34,670 nt of DNA from Thermus caliditerrae (GTDB taxonomy: Bacteria > Deinococcota > Deinococci > Deinococcales > Thermaceae): contig NZ_JAKEDT010000006.1 in assembly GCF_021462525.1 (NCBI RefSeq), forward strand, positions 1 through 34,670, read 5' to 3'. Position 1 is the stretch's first letter, and every line of letters begins with the position of its first letter. A program made the translations under genes and the position numbers. The notes below the pieces were generated by a model. It was not told the origin of the DNA. It saw only the letters and a list, made by a program, of their open reading frames with translations, and did no database searches. This document shows, piece by piece, positions 1 through 8,955 of the stretch.

Positions 1-480
1 GGCTATTTCCTGTTCCCCCTCATCCCCAGGAGGCAAGGGATGTCCGAACTTAGAGGGAGAGCTCAGTTCCGAAGGGGGTAACTAGACTGAGTCAAAGACA
101 CCTTTAAAAAACTGCGTTGTAGAAATAATAAAGGCGAATGCAGAACTTTTCTTGGCCCAAATACCGACCCCTCCGGCTTTACTTGCAGGTAGTGCAAAAA
201 GTATGGGTACGTGAGCGGAGAAACTTCAAGCAGAACCACTCTCGGTTACGCTTCTTGCGATGGGTGAGCCCGCTGTTTTCCGAGAAGGGCGGCCTATTGC
301 GCGGTGGCTTTGGGTAGCCAAAGGGCGTTCTGGCATGTTCTCCTTTTGGTGTGCTAGTGGCCAAAGTTGGCCAGGGGGTGAGTCCGTGCAGGTTAATATG
401 ACCCAATGAGTTGAGGGCCAGCACCAAAGAGGGCGGCGGGAGTGCGCTCATAAGGGAGTCTGGCCCCAGGGAGACGACCT
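1..480. other. Intergenic region upstream of the CRISPR-Cas operon
   Basis: No reading frame here looks like a gene; those present lack the GC-ending codon pattern of the neighbours and lack a ribosome site. The part around 95-145 is AT-rich compared with the rest of the window. A TAATAT hexamer at 394-399 could be a -10 element, but the nearest TTG-type hexamer (367-372) is 21 nt away, too far for a standard promoter, so I do not call one. An AGGGAG ribosome-binding sequence sits just before the start codon at 481. Confidence 0.5.
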
Positions 481-1893
481 ATGGAGCCTTTACCGAACCA
501 GGGATTAGACCTCGAGGCCCTCTGGCAGTCCTACAAGGAGGCCGTGAACGCGGGCGGGAACGCCCAGGCCCTCTACCAGGAGAGGATTTGGCCCGTGCTC
601 CTGGAGAAGTGGCGCCAAGACCCCCCCGTGTACCCCTCGCGCCAACCCTTCCAGGTGTCCATCCACACCCTGGGCACCAGCCCGGAGGCCACGGCCTTGG
701 CCATTTTGGGAGCCGGGGCAGGGGAGGTCTATGTGCTCCACACCCCCGAAAGCGCCCGCTTCCTCTCCCGTTTGCGGCAGGACACGGGGAAGGACCTCTA
801 CCCCATAGAGATAGGCAAGAGCGACGTGGCCGCCATCTACCGGGAGGTCAAGCGGCTTTTGGAGAAGCACCCTGGCCTTCCCGTGGCCCTGGACCTCACC
901 AGCGGCACCAAGGCCATGAGCGCGGGGCTGGCGGCGGCGGGCTTTTTCTTCCAGCGCTTCTACCCCGAGGTGCGGGTGGTGTACGTGGACAACGAGGTCT
1001 ATGACCCAGACCTCCGCCGCCCCAAGGCGGGCACGGAGCGCCTGGTCATCCTGCCCAACCCCCACGAGGTCCTGGCGGAGGTGGACGCCCTCCTGGCCCG
1101 GGAGCTCTACACCAAGGGAGAGTTCGGCCAGGCAGCCAAGGTCTTCGGGGAGATGGGGGGCAAGACCGGGGACCGCCGTTATGAGCTTTACGCGGTCCTC
1201 TGCCAGATGTACCAAAGGTGGTACGACCTGGACTTCGGGGGGGCTGCAAAGGAGGCCAAGAAGCTTCTGGGCAGGCTTTCCGAAAACGCCTGGCTGAACC
1301 ACCCCCTGAACCAAAACCGGGGGGCCCTCGAGGGCCAGGCCCGGCTCCTGGAGGAGGTGGAGGGGTTTTTGCGCTCAGGGGACTTCGGCCAAAGGCGGGG
1401 GATCCTGGGCCTGGCCGCCACCCTGCTCCACCTGGCCGAGCGGGAGGAGGCTCGCTCCCTCACCCTGGCGGGGCTTTACGCTTACCGGGCTCTGGAGCTC
1501 TTGTTGCAGGAGCGTCTGGCCCGCCTGGGGCGGCGGGCGGAGGCGCCTGGGCTCAGCCAAGAGGAGCAGGAAGGGCTTCGCCGGGAGCTGGCCGCCCTCC
1601 TGTCCCTTCCCGAGGGAGAGGTGCGGATTTCTCCCAAGCTGGGCCTTTTGGACCTGGTGGCCTTCTTACGGCTCCAAGGGGATCCCCTTTTGGCCCGGGA
1701 GCCCCTGGAAAGGCTCAGGGGCCTTTCCGGGGCTTTGCAGGCCCGAAACGCCTCCCTCTTGGTCCACGGCCTTGGGCGGCCTTCGGACAAGGACCTGGAG
1801 CAGGTGAGGAAGCTGGCCCGCTCCCTGCTAGAGGGCTTGCAGCGGGAAGTGGGTCCGGCGCCCCGCTTGACCCCGGTGGAGCTGGGCTTCTAA
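481..1893 (+). CDS. CARF-HEPN effector ribonuclease, Cas02710 (TIGR02710) family
   Basis: A 470-residue type III accessory protein, the first gene of the CRISPR operon. The N-terminal third is a CARF-like Rossmann domain with the loop LTSGTKAM at about residues 139-146, the signature used to bind cyclic oligoadenylate. The C-terminal half is helical and ends in a HEPN-type motif, R422-N423 followed by H429, in the RNASLLVH stretch. Family knowledge says such proteins are ribonucleases switched on by cyclic oligoadenylate made by the Cmr2/Cas10 palm. The ATG at 481 has AGGGAG 7 nt upstream. Only 4 nt separate it from cas6, so the two are co-transcribed. Membership of the Cas02710 family is recognition by eye; the exact activating ring size cannot be read from sequence. 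Confidence 0.85.
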   Translation: MEPLPNQGLDLEALWQSYKEAVNAGGNAQALYQERIWPVLLEKWRQDPPVYPSRQPFQVSIHTLGTSPEATALAILGAGAGEVYVLHTPESARFLSRLRQDTGKDLYPIEIGKSDVAAIYREVKRLLEKHPGLPVALDLTSGTKAMSAGLAAAGFFFQRFYPEVRVVYVDNEVYDPDLRRPKAGTERLVILPNPHEVLAEVDALLARELYTKGEFGQAAKVFGEMGGKTGDRRYELYAVLCQMYQRWYDLDFGGAAKEAKKLLGRLSENAWLNHPLNQNRGALEGQARLLEEVEGFLRSGDFGQRRGILGLAATLLHLAEREEARSLTLAGLYAYRALELLLQERLARLGRRAEAPGLSQEEQEGLRRELAALLSLPEGEVRISPKLGLLDLVAFLRLQGDPLLAREPLERLRGLSGALQARNASLLVHGLGRPSDKDLEQVRKLARSLLEGLQREVGPAPRLTPVELGF

Positions 1894-1897
1894 GGCC

Positions 1898-2668
1898 ATG
1901 GTCCTGGCCGCCCTGGTGCTCGCCCTCGAGGGGGAGGCCCCGCCCGAGCCCCTGGGGCTCAGGGGCTTCCTCTACGCCCTCCTCCGCGAGGTGGCCCCGG
2001 AAGCCCACGACCAGGGGGAGAACCCCTTCAGCCTGGGCCATGGGGGAAGGGAAGGGGCTTACTGGGCCCGCTTCGCCTTCCTGCGGGAGGACCTCTACGC
2101 CCGCCTGGCCCCCCGGCTCTTTGCCCTCGAGGGGCAGGAGGTGCGCCTGGGCCACCCCTTCCGGGTGCGGGGGGTGTTCCAGGAGGGCCACCCCTGGGCG
2201 GGGGTTTCCACCTACGCGCGCCTGTTCCAGGGGCCTGCGGGCCCGGACCTGCCCCTGCACTTCCAAAGCCCCACCTTCTTCCGGCGCAAAGGGGTCCACT
2301 ACCCCCTGCCCGAGCCCCGGCTGGTGCTGGAAAGCCTCTTTCGGCGCTTCCAGGCCTTCGCCCCCCTCACCCCGCCGGAGGCGGTGCGGGAGGCCCTTTT
2401 GGAGAGGACCACGGTGCGCTTCCTGGAGGGCCGCACCCGGCCCGCCCGTACCGAGGTGGACACGGTGGGCTTCGTGGGCAAGGTGGTCTACCACCTGCCC
2501 AAGGCCACGGAGGAGGAGGCCCTTTGGCTTTGGGCTCTGGGGCGCTTCGCCTTCTTCGCCGGGGTGGGGGCCAAGACCTCCTTGGGGTATGGACTGGTGC
2601 GTCCTTGGGTGTCCCGGGTGCAAACCTCGCAGGAGCCCGGGCCTGACAACGGTATGCTGGGCGGTTAG
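1898..2668 (+). CDS. cas6: CRISPR pre-crRNA endoribonuclease Cas6
   Basis: A 256-residue Cas6 that cuts the repeat in pre-crRNA and leaves an 8-nt 5' handle; here the handle predicted from the array is ATTGAAAC. The tandem ferredoxin-like fold is supported by the C-terminal glycine-rich loop GVGAKTSLGYG at residues 222-232, a hallmark of RAMP/Cas6 proteins. His37, in the stretch AHDQGENPF, sits where the Thermus Cas6 general-acid/base histidine is expected. The length is normal for the family. The gene starts 4 nt after the upstream CARF gene and lies 11 nt before the Csx1-like gene. It is the only Cas6 in the window, so it probably matures the array at 12480-13330. Confidence 0.93.
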   Translation: MVLAALVLALEGEAPPEPLGLRGFLYALLREVAPEAHDQGENPFSLGHGGREGAYWARFAFLREDLYARLAPRLFALEGQEVRLGHPFRVRGVFQEGHPWAGVSTYARLFQGPAGPDLPLHFQSPTFFRRKGVHYPLPEPRLVLESLFRRFQAFAPLTPPEAVREALLERTTVRFLEGRTRPARTEVDTVGFVGKVVYHLPKATEEEALWLWALGRFAFFAGVGAKTSLGYGLVRPWVSRVQTSQEPGPDNGMLGG

Positions 2669-2679
2669 AGGAGAGCAGG

Positions 2680-3909
2680 ATGAAGCGGCTTCTTATCAGC
2701 GTGATGGGCAAGGGCAGGGCTGCCCCTACGGGGGGCCTGCGGTATGAAACCACCCCGTACCGCTTCCCCGAAGGAGAGGTGCGCACCGCCACCTTTTTCG
2801 GCGGCGCCCTGTTCCGCCACCTGGCCGCCCCGGGCCCGGCACCAGACCTGATGGTGGTGGGCACCACGGGCTCCACCTGGGGGCTTTTGGAGGATTTCGC
2901 CATTCACTCGGAGGTGTCCCTGCCTCCAGGTTGGGACGCCGCGCACCGGGAGGTGGAGGCAGCTGAGGCCGGACAAGCCTCCTTAGAAGCGGCCTTGGTC
3001 CGGTGGGAAAACCTTTTGGCCGAGCTTCTAGGCGTTCGGGTGGCCCTGGTCCTCCTTCCCGATCCCCCAGCTCCCCAGCAGGTGGCCCAGGCCCTAGGGG
3101 AGCGGCTCGCCGCCTTGGGGCCTTACGAGGAGTTCCATCTGGACATCACCCACGGGTACCGCTACCTGGGCTATGCCCTTCTGGGGGCCCTTCTGCCCCT
3201 CCGGCATGCCTGGGGTGCCCGCATTCAGCTCCACTACGGGGGCCTGGAGCTTAGGGGGAGCGCTCCTGAGGCGCCCGTGGTGGGCCTCGAGGCGCTACAC
3301 GAGCTCATCGCGTTGGATGAGAGCCTAAGCGTCCTGGCCGCCACAGGGGACTTTCGCCCTTACTTCGCAGGTACCGCCCAGGCCCAGGAGGCCGAGGAGG
3401 CCTACTTCTTCCTGGAAACCAACCAGCAGCACCTGGTGAAAAAGCGCCTAAGCGGTCTGGCCGAGGCCCGAAACCCCTGGGCGGGGGAGAACGTCCACGG
3501 GTGGGTGCGGGAGGTGCTTTCTGGCTTAGACGGCGAGAACATTGAGGACAAGATGGCCAACCGGGCCCGCTTCTTCTGGGATCGGGGGCAGATCTTCAAG
3601 GCCCTCTTGCTTCTGTTTGAAGCCATTGTGGTTTTAGGGGTGAGGCGGTTCGGAGACCAGGGGCAGGTGCTCCTCTACGAGGCCCGCATGGACGCCCGGG
3701 AGCGCTTGGAGGGGTGGCTTTGGCAGATGAGCCCCAGGTGGGCGGCCGTTTACCGGGAGCTCCGCTGGGTGCGCAACGCCATCGCCCACGGCACCCAGCC
3801 GGAACAAGCCGAGGCCCAGCGGGCCCTTTCCAGCCCCCAGGGGCTGGTGCAGGTGTGGAAAAAGGGGCTGGGCCTCATGGAAACCCTCAAGACGCAGCTA
3901 TGGAGGTGA
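2680..3909 (+). CDS. csx1: CARF-HEPN ribonuclease, Csx1/Csx2 family
   Basis: A 409-residue second cyclic-oligoadenylate effector. The N-terminal CARF domain carries DITHGYRYLGY from about residue 155, the typical ligand-contacting loop of the Csx1/Csx2 (TIGR02221) group. The C-terminal HEPN domain carries R365-N366-A-I-A-H370, a canonical R-x4-H active site. A ribosome site (GGAG) precedes the ATG, and the last 10 nt overlap the start of cmr2, which implies coupled translation. The protein is expected to be an RNase activated by cA4 or a related ring. Csx1 and Csx2 naming overlaps; the domain plan is firm, the subfamily name less so. Confidence 0.87.
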   Translation: MKRLLISVMGKGRAAPTGGLRYETTPYRFPEGEVRTATFFGGALFRHLAAPGPAPDLMVVGTTGSTWGLLEDFAIHSEVSLPPGWDAAHREVEAAEAGQASLEAALVRWENLLAELLGVRVALVLLPDPPAPQQVAQALGERLAALGPYEEFHLDITHGYRYLGYALLGALLPLRHAWGARIQLHYGGLELRGSAPEAPVVGLEALHELIALDESLSVLAATGDFRPYFAGTAQAQEAEEAYFFLETNQQHLVKKRLSGLAEARNPWAGENVHGWVREVLSGLDGENIEDKMANRARFFWDRGQIFKALLLLFEAIVVLGVRRFGDQGQVLLYEARMDARERLEGWLWQMSPRWAAVYRELRWVRNAIAHGTQPEQAEAQRALSSPQGLVQVWKKGLGLMETLKTQLWR

Positions 3910-5705
3910 GGGTGGGAGCGTTGCTAGCAGTCAGCCTAGGTCCCGTGCAGGACTTCATCGCCACCGCCCGCAGGACCCGGGACCTCTTCGCGGGTAGCCG
4001 CCTCCTATCCGAGGCGGCGCAGGCAGCGGCGGAGGTTCTGGCTCAGGCGGTGGGGCCTGAAAACCTCATCTTCCCCGCTCCGACGAGCCCATCGGAGCTC
4101 AAAGAGCTGGGGCAAGCGGGCATCGCCAATGTCCTTCTGGCCCTCATCCCCGAGGGGCAGGACCCGGGGGGTTTGGGCCAGCGCGCCGTGGAGGCGGCGC
4201 GGGCATACCTGGTGAAAAAGGCCCAGGAGCTTTTCACCGCTGCGAAGCACGCGCCCTACGTGGAACAGGGAGCGGCCCTCGCCCAGGTGGGGGACCTCCT
4301 GGAGGGCTACTACGCCTACGTTCCCCTGGCTTCCGAAGCGGACTACCCCCAGGCCCGCGGGCGGCTCATGGCCCTTCTCGCCGCCCGCAAAAACACCCGA
4401 AACTTCGCCCCGGTTTCTTGGGGCAAGGAGGCGTTCAAGAGCTCTTTGGACGGCGCCAGGGAAAGCGTTCTCCTGCTGCCGGACGACCCCAAGGAGGCGG
4501 ACCAGGTGCGGCTCGACTTGCGCCTCAGGCGGGGGGAGTACCTCTCGGGACCGGACCTCCTGAAGCGCTGGTGGGAGGCGGGCCAAGGCTTCGTGAGCAC
4601 CACCCACATGGCGGCCCTGCCCTTCTGGGAAGGGGTCAAGGCCAAGGGAGGGGAGGCTTGGGTGCGGGAGGCCCTCGAGCACCTGGCGGCCTTGGTGGGG
4701 AAGGAGGCTAGGGCCTCCACCGACCACCCCGTTCTGAAGGACACGCCCTTCGTCCAGTACGACGTCCGGCTCCTTTACGAAAGCCGCCTCGAGGAGTTCC
4801 CCGCCCTGGAAGGCCCCGGGCAGTTGGAGGCGGCTAAGGAGATCCTCCGCCGTCTGTGGGGGAAGCTTCGCCAGAAGGGCATCCAAGCGCCTCCTGGAAG
4901 CTACTACGCCCTCCTCCATGCGGACGGGGACCGGATGGGGGAGGCCTTGGACCGCCTTGGGCACCCCCAAGCCCACCGGGCTTTCTCCCGGGCTCTGGCC
5001 CTGGGGTTTGCCCGGGAGGTGAAGGGTATCGTGGAGGCCCACGGGGGCGGCCTGGTCTACTCGGGCGGGGATGACGTGCTGGCCCTTCTGCCCCTCCACA
5101 CCGCCTTGCGGGCGGCCTGGGCCTTGGCCCAGCGCTTCCAGAAGGTGATGGGGGAGGCCTTGGAAGGGGTGCCCCTGGAGCAGCCGCCCACCCTTTCCGT
5201 GGGCTTGGCGGTGGTGCACCACCTGGAGTCCCTGCAGGACGCCCTGGACCTTGCCCGACGTGCGGAGAAGCTGGCCAAGGAGGGGAGGGAAGGGGAGGAG
5301 AAGCGGAATGCCTTGGCCGTGGCCTACAGCCCCCGCGCAGGCTCGGAGCTCATGGTCCGGGGGCGCTGGGACGAGGTGCCCCGGCTCACCCAGCGCCTCC
5401 TCCGCCTGGCCGATCTCCTGCGCCTGGGCGAGGTGCCCGCCCGGGTGGCCTACGAGCTCTGGGAGCTGGCCCAGGAAGGGGAGGCCCTGAGGCTTCCCCA
5501 AGAAGCCTTAATGGCCGAGGCCCGGCGCATCCTGGGGAGGAAGGAGATGAAGAGGGGGCATAAGGAGGAACTGGCCCGGTGGCTGAGCGGGGAAGGAGGC
5601 GTGGGCCGTCTCGCCGAAGAACTCCTCCTGGCCCGGCCCTTTGCCGAGGCCTTGGAGCAGGCGGCGGTACCGACGGAAAGGCGGGAGGTGTGGGATGCTC
5701 ATTGA
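3900..5705 (+). CDS. cmr2: Cmr2/Cas10, cyclic oligoadenylate synthase subunit
   Basis: A 601-residue large subunit of the type III-B complex. The palm active site is Ser-Gly389-Gly390-Asp391-Asp392, and the first palm motif is HADGDRMGE near residues 340-348, so cyclic oligoadenylate synthesis is expected. The N-terminus SLGPVQDFIATARRTRDLF and the stretch TTHMAALPF are typical of Cmr2. I find no His-Asp dipeptide, and the protein has no cysteine at all, so neither an HD nuclease site nor a cysteine zinc ribbon is visible. The ATG at 3900 is preferred to one at 3714: the 62 residues between are a shadow of the csx1 gene, and the homology begins here. It overlaps csx1 by 10 nt and cmr3 by 11 nt. 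Confidence 0.93.
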   Translation: MEVRVGALLAVSLGPVQDFIATARRTRDLFAGSRLLSEAAQAAAEVLAQAVGPENLIFPAPTSPSELKELGQAGIANVLLALIPEGQDPGGLGQRAVEAARAYLVKKAQELFTAAKHAPYVEQGAALAQVGDLLEGYYAYVPLASEADYPQARGRLMALLAARKNTRNFAPVSWGKEAFKSSLDGARESVLLLPDDPKEADQVRLDLRLRRGEYLSGPDLLKRWWEAGQGFVSTTHMAALPFWEGVKAKGGEAWVREALEHLAALVGKEARASTDHPVLKDTPFVQYDVRLLYESRLEEFPALEGPGQLEAAKEILRRLWGKLRQKGIQAPPGSYYALLHADGDRMGEALDRLGHPQAHRAFSRALALGFAREVKGIVEAHGGGLVYSGGDDVLALLPLHTALRAAWALAQRFQKVMGEALEGVPLEQPPTLSVGLAVVHHLESLQDALDLARRAEKLAKEGREGEEKRNALAVAYSPRAGSELMVRGRWDEVPRLTQRLLRLADLLRLGEVPARVAYELWELAQEGEALRLPQEALMAEARRILGRKEMKRGHKEELARWLSGEGGVGRLAEELLLARPFAEALEQAAVPTERREVWDAH

Positions 5706-6792
5706 ACCGCGGGACCCCCTCATCGTGCGGGACGGCCGTCCCTTCACCAACAGCCCTGGGGCGCGGGCCAGGAGCCTTCCCTTTCCCTTGCCCCAGACCC
5801 TGGCCGGGGCCTACCGCACCCGGCGGGCCCTCGAGGCGGGCCTCCAGTTTTCCCAAGAGGCCCCGAAAGTGCTCTCCTGGGGGGTCCGGGGACCCCTTTT
5901 GGCGGAGGCGGCGGAAGGAGGGTGGCGCCTTCTCGTCCCTAGGCCCCTGGACGCCTTGCGCTTGGGAGGGAACGTGTGTCCCCTCCGGCCCCTAAGGGTG
6001 CCGGAGGGGGCGGGCATGAACCTGGACCCGGGGCTTCTCCCTGTGGGCTTGCCCAGCCCCTACCTGAAGGGAAAGCCCCAAAGCCTTCCCGCCTTCTGGT
6101 ACTGGGAAAGCTTCCTGGCCTGGCTCTTGGAGGACGTTCCCCTGTGCTTCACCCCGAAAGGGCACGAGGGCCCCACCCCAGAGATCCGCACCCACGTGAG
6201 CTTGGACCCGGAAAAGGGCACCGCCCGGGAGGGCGCCCTCTTCCAAACCTCGGGCCTGGAGTTCGCCCGCAAGGCGGGAAGCCTCCGCCGCCTGGCCCTG
6301 GTCCTGTGGCCGGAGGACGGGGTAGAGGTGGAGGGGGTTCACCCCCTGGGCGGGGAGCGCCGCCTGGCCTTCTGGCGGAAGGGGGGGCCCGCGGTGCCAG
6401 GGGTGCCTATCAGCCTGGCGGAGGCCCTAGTCCAAACCCGGGCGGCCCGGGTGGTCCTCCTCACGCCAGGCTTTTTCGGCGGCGCCTACCTGCCCGAGGG
6501 CGGGGTCATCGCCGGGGCCCGGGTGGAGGCGGCCCTGGTGGGGCGGCCCCTGGCGGTTTCCGGTTGGGACCTGGCCCAGGGGAAGCCAAAGCCCAGCCGC
6601 CGGGCGGTGCCCGCGGGGAGCGTGTACTTCGTGCGCCTACCTCAAGCGTGGGACGACGACCAGGTCAGGAAGTGGCTGGAAGGGGTATGGTTCCAAAACC
6701 TTTCCGACCTGCCCCAGGACCGCAGGAACGGCTACGGCCTGGCGGCGGTGGGGGTGTGGCGCGGAAAGGCCCTAGCATGGGAGGAGGCATGA
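5695..6792 (+). CDS. cmr3: Type III-B subunit Cmr3
   Basis: A 365-residue RAMP protein that pairs with Cmr2 and caps the crRNA 5' handle end of the complex. The start MLIEPRDPLIVRDGRPF is the conserved Cmr3 N-terminus and fixes the ATG at 5695; an in-frame ATG 18 codons upstream would only add cmr2 shadow sequence. Near the C-terminus DRRNGYGLAAVG is the expected glycine-containing RAMP loop. The gene overlaps cmr2 by 11 nt and cmr1 by 4 nt (ATGA), which indicates translational coupling. Confidence 0.92.
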   Translation: MLIEPRDPLIVRDGRPFTNSPGARARSLPFPLPQTLAGAYRTRRALEAGLQFSQEAPKVLSWGVRGPLLAEAAEGGWRLLVPRPLDALRLGGNVCPLRPLRVPEGAGMNLDPGLLPVGLPSPYLKGKPQSLPAFWYWESFLAWLLEDVPLCFTPKGHEGPTPEIRTHVSLDPEKGTAREGALFQTSGLEFARKAGSLRRLALVLWPEDGVEVEGVHPLGGERRLAFWRKGGPAVPGVPISLAEALVQTRAARVVLLTPGFFGGAYLPEGGVIAGARVEAALVGRPLAVSGWDLAQGKPKPSRRAVPAGSVYFVRLPQAWDDDQVRKWLEGVWFQNLSDLPQDRRNGYGLAAVGVWRGKALAWEEA

Positions 6793-8093
6793 GGCGGGTC
6801 AGGGAGTTTCCAGAGGCCTACGGCCCCAGGCGCCTCGAGGGCCAGCGCTCCGACGGAAGGAGGATCGTCACCTGGGAGCGCACTTACTCGTTCCTCACCC
6901 CCCTCTTCGGGGGCGGGGTGGACCCAAAGCGGGCGGACCCGGTGAGCGTGGTGCGGGCCACGGAGGTGCGGGGGCAGCTCCGCTTCTGGTGGCGGGCGGT
7001 GCGGGGGTGGCAGGCGGGGGGAAGCTTGGAAAGGCTTTGGGCCCTCGAGGCCGCCCTCTTCGGCAGCGCGGGGAAGGGTGGAGCCTCGCCCCTCCAGGTG
7101 GAGGTGGAGGTGCTGGAGGCGGGCCAGGAGAAGGCTGTCTTCGTGGACGTGCCGGAGGAGAAATTCCCCCGAGCCCAGCCCGAGGTGGCCCATCCTTACC
7201 TGGCCTTCCCCCTCCAGCGCACCGACCGGGACCCCCATAACTACCCCGTGCGGGTAGGGGTGCGATTCCGCCTGCGTCTGGCCTTCCCCAAGGAGGTAGC
7301 GGTGCCCCAGGACGAGGGCCAAAAGCCCCTCCTGCTGGACGCCGAGGGAGAGTTGGAGGCGGCCCTTTGGGCCTGGGAGACCTTTGGGGGGCTTGGGGCC
7401 CGCACCCGCAGGGGGTTTGGGGCCTTCAGGCCCGAGGTGGAGAAGGAGCTGCGAGGCGAGGGGGAAAAGGTGCCGCAAGAGGAGGAGATTCGGCAACGGC
7501 TTGTCCGCTATAGCCGGGAGGGGGGATGGCCGAAAGGGGTGCCCCACCTGACACCGAAAAGCCTCCTTGGGGTGTTCCCCCTTTCCTGGCGGGAAGTGGC
7601 CGAGGCCTACCACTGTTTCCGGCAGGCCGGGCGGCAAGGGGAGGGGGAGAACACCTCGGGCCGCTCCCTTTGGCCCGAGCCCGACGAGGTGCGCCGCCTG
7701 ACAAGGAGGCACGCTCCCCGGCACGCACCCCAGCACCCCGTGCGCAAGTTCCCCCGGGGGCAGCTTGGCCTGCCCATTATCTTCAAATTTGAAGAAGATG
7801 AAGATAAGCAGAAAGGCGATCCACCAGACAGCACCTTGAGGCCCGCTAAGGGCAACCGTTTGGCAAGCCCACTTATCTTTCGTCCTTTGGGGCAGCAGGC
7901 CACCTTGGTGGCGGTCCTCGAGGGGCCCCGGGTGCCCCCGGGGGGTGTGGTCCTGAAGGTGGGTGATGAGGTCTACCGGGTGAGTGTGGAACTCACCCCA
8001 CAGGAGGCGCAAAGGATCGAGCCCTTGCGTGGAAAAACCGACCCCATTAGGGCCTTCTTGAAGTATTTGAGAGAGCAAGGAGGAAAAAGGTGA
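6789..8093 (+). CDS. cmr1: Type III-B subunit Cmr1
   Basis: A 434-residue RAMP protein near the 3' end of the crRNA in the Cmr complex. ATEVRGQLRFWWRAVRG near residues 58-74 is the strong Cmr1 signature, and GGLGARTRRGFGAF is the C-terminal-type glycine loop of the first RAMP half. The ATG at 6789 overlaps the cmr3 stop as ATGA and is preceded by GGGAGGAGG; a further in-frame ATG at 6777 is possible but lies worse relative to this ribosome site. It overlaps cmr4 by 4 nt. The charged stretch around 7790-7820 (FEEDEDKQKGDPPD) is AT-richer than its surroundings and looks like a surface loop. Confidence 0.92.
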   Translation: MRRVREFPEAYGPRRLEGQRSDGRRIVTWERTYSFLTPLFGGGVDPKRADPVSVVRATEVRGQLRFWWRAVRGWQAGGSLERLWALEAALFGSAGKGGASPLQVEVEVLEAGQEKAVFVDVPEEKFPRAQPEVAHPYLAFPLQRTDRDPHNYPVRVGVRFRLRLAFPKEVAVPQDEGQKPLLLDAEGELEAALWAWETFGGLGARTRRGFGAFRPEVEKELRGEGEKVPQEEEIRQRLVRYSREGGWPKGVPHLTPKSLLGVFPLSWREVAEAYHCFRQAGRQGEGENTSGRSLWPEPDEVRRLTRRHAPRHAPQHPVRKFPRGQLGLPIIFKFEEDEDKQKGDPPDSTLRPAKGNRLASPLIFRPLGQQATLVAVLEGPRVPPGGVVLKVGDEVYRVSVELTPQEAQRIEPLRGKTDPIRAFLKYLREQGGKR

Positions 8094-8953
8094 ACCCAGA
8101 GCAGAGCACCACCGCACTTCTTTTCATCCACGCCCTCTCCCCGCTCCACGCGGGGACGGGGCAGGGCATCGGGGCCATCGACCTGCCCATCGCCCGGGAG
8201 AAGGCCACGGGCATCCCCTACCTGCCGGGAAGCTCCCTCAAGGGGGTCCTGCGGGACCGGGCTCAGGGGGAGGGCTGGGACAAGGACACCCTCTTCGCGG
8301 TTTTCGGCCCGGAAACCGAGGCCGCCTCCGAGCACGCAGGAGCGGTGCAGGTGGGGGACGCCAAGCTCCTCCTCCTGCCCGTGCGGAGCCTCTACGGGGT
8401 CTTCGCCCTGGTCACGAGCCCTTACCTCTTGGAGCGCTTCCGCCGGGAGGCGGAGATGGCGGGGCTTACCCCCCCTGCGCTCCCTGCTCCCTTGGGGCAG
8501 GGCCAGGCTCTGGTGGCCCCGAACTCCCGCCTGCCCGAGGGGGGTAAGATCTACCTGGAGGACCTGGACCTCGAGGCCCGCCCCATTCCTGGGGTAAGGG
8601 AGTGGGAGAATTGGCTCACCAGGACCCAGGCCCCGGTGGCGGGCCGCCTGGCGGTGGTCCACGACGACGTGATGGCCTTCCTGCTGGAAACCGCCACCGA
8701 GGTGGTGGCCCGCATCCGCCTGGACGACGCCACCAAGACCGTGGCCCAAGGGGCGCTTTGGTACGAGGAAAGCCTGCCCGCCGAGAGCGTCCTCTACAGC
8801 CTGGTGCGGGCCGAGCCCTCCCGCCGCAAGGAAAAGGCCCTGCCTGCCGAGGCGGTCCTCGCCCTGTTCAAGGGCCTTCTGCAAGGGGCGTTGCAGCTGG
8901 GCGGCAAGGCCACGGTGGGCCGGGGCCTCTGCCGGGTGATCTTGGGAGGCTAG
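8090..8953 (+). CDS. cmr4: Type III-B backbone subunit Cmr4
   Basis: A 287-residue RAMP that polymerises along crRNA. In Cmr complexes Cmr4 is the subunit that cuts the bound target RNA at 6-nt steps. The conserved start LLFIHALSPLHAGTGQG and the motif GIPYLPGSSLKGVLRD are diagnostic, and a conserved acidic loop (VVHDDVMAFLL) is present. Translation starts at GTG, overlapping the cmr1 stop, with AGGAGG a few bases upstream. The length matches the family. Confidence 0.94.
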   Translation: MNPEQSTTALLFIHALSPLHAGTGQGIGAIDLPIAREKATGIPYLPGSSLKGVLRDRAQGEGWDKDTLFAVFGPETEAASEHAGAVQVGDAKLLLLPVRSLYGVFALVTSPYLLERFRREAEMAGLTPPALPAPLGQGQALVAPNSRLPEGGKIYLEDLDLEARPIPGVREWENWLTRTQAPVAGRLAVVHDDVMAFLLETATEVVARIRLDDATKTVAQGALWYEESLPAESVLYSLVRAEPSRRKEKALPAEAVLALFKGLLQGALQLGGKATVGRGLCRVILGG

Positions 8954-8955
8954 CC

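Noticed and set aside
179-451. A 90-codon minus-strand frame in the upstream region.
   Set aside because: No ribosome site, no codon bias and no recognisable protein.
5976-6788. A long plus-strand open frame ahead of cmr1, continuous with it.
   Set aside because: It is glycine/proline-rich shadow sequence of cmr3 in another frame; the Cmr1 homology and ribosome site place the start at 6789.
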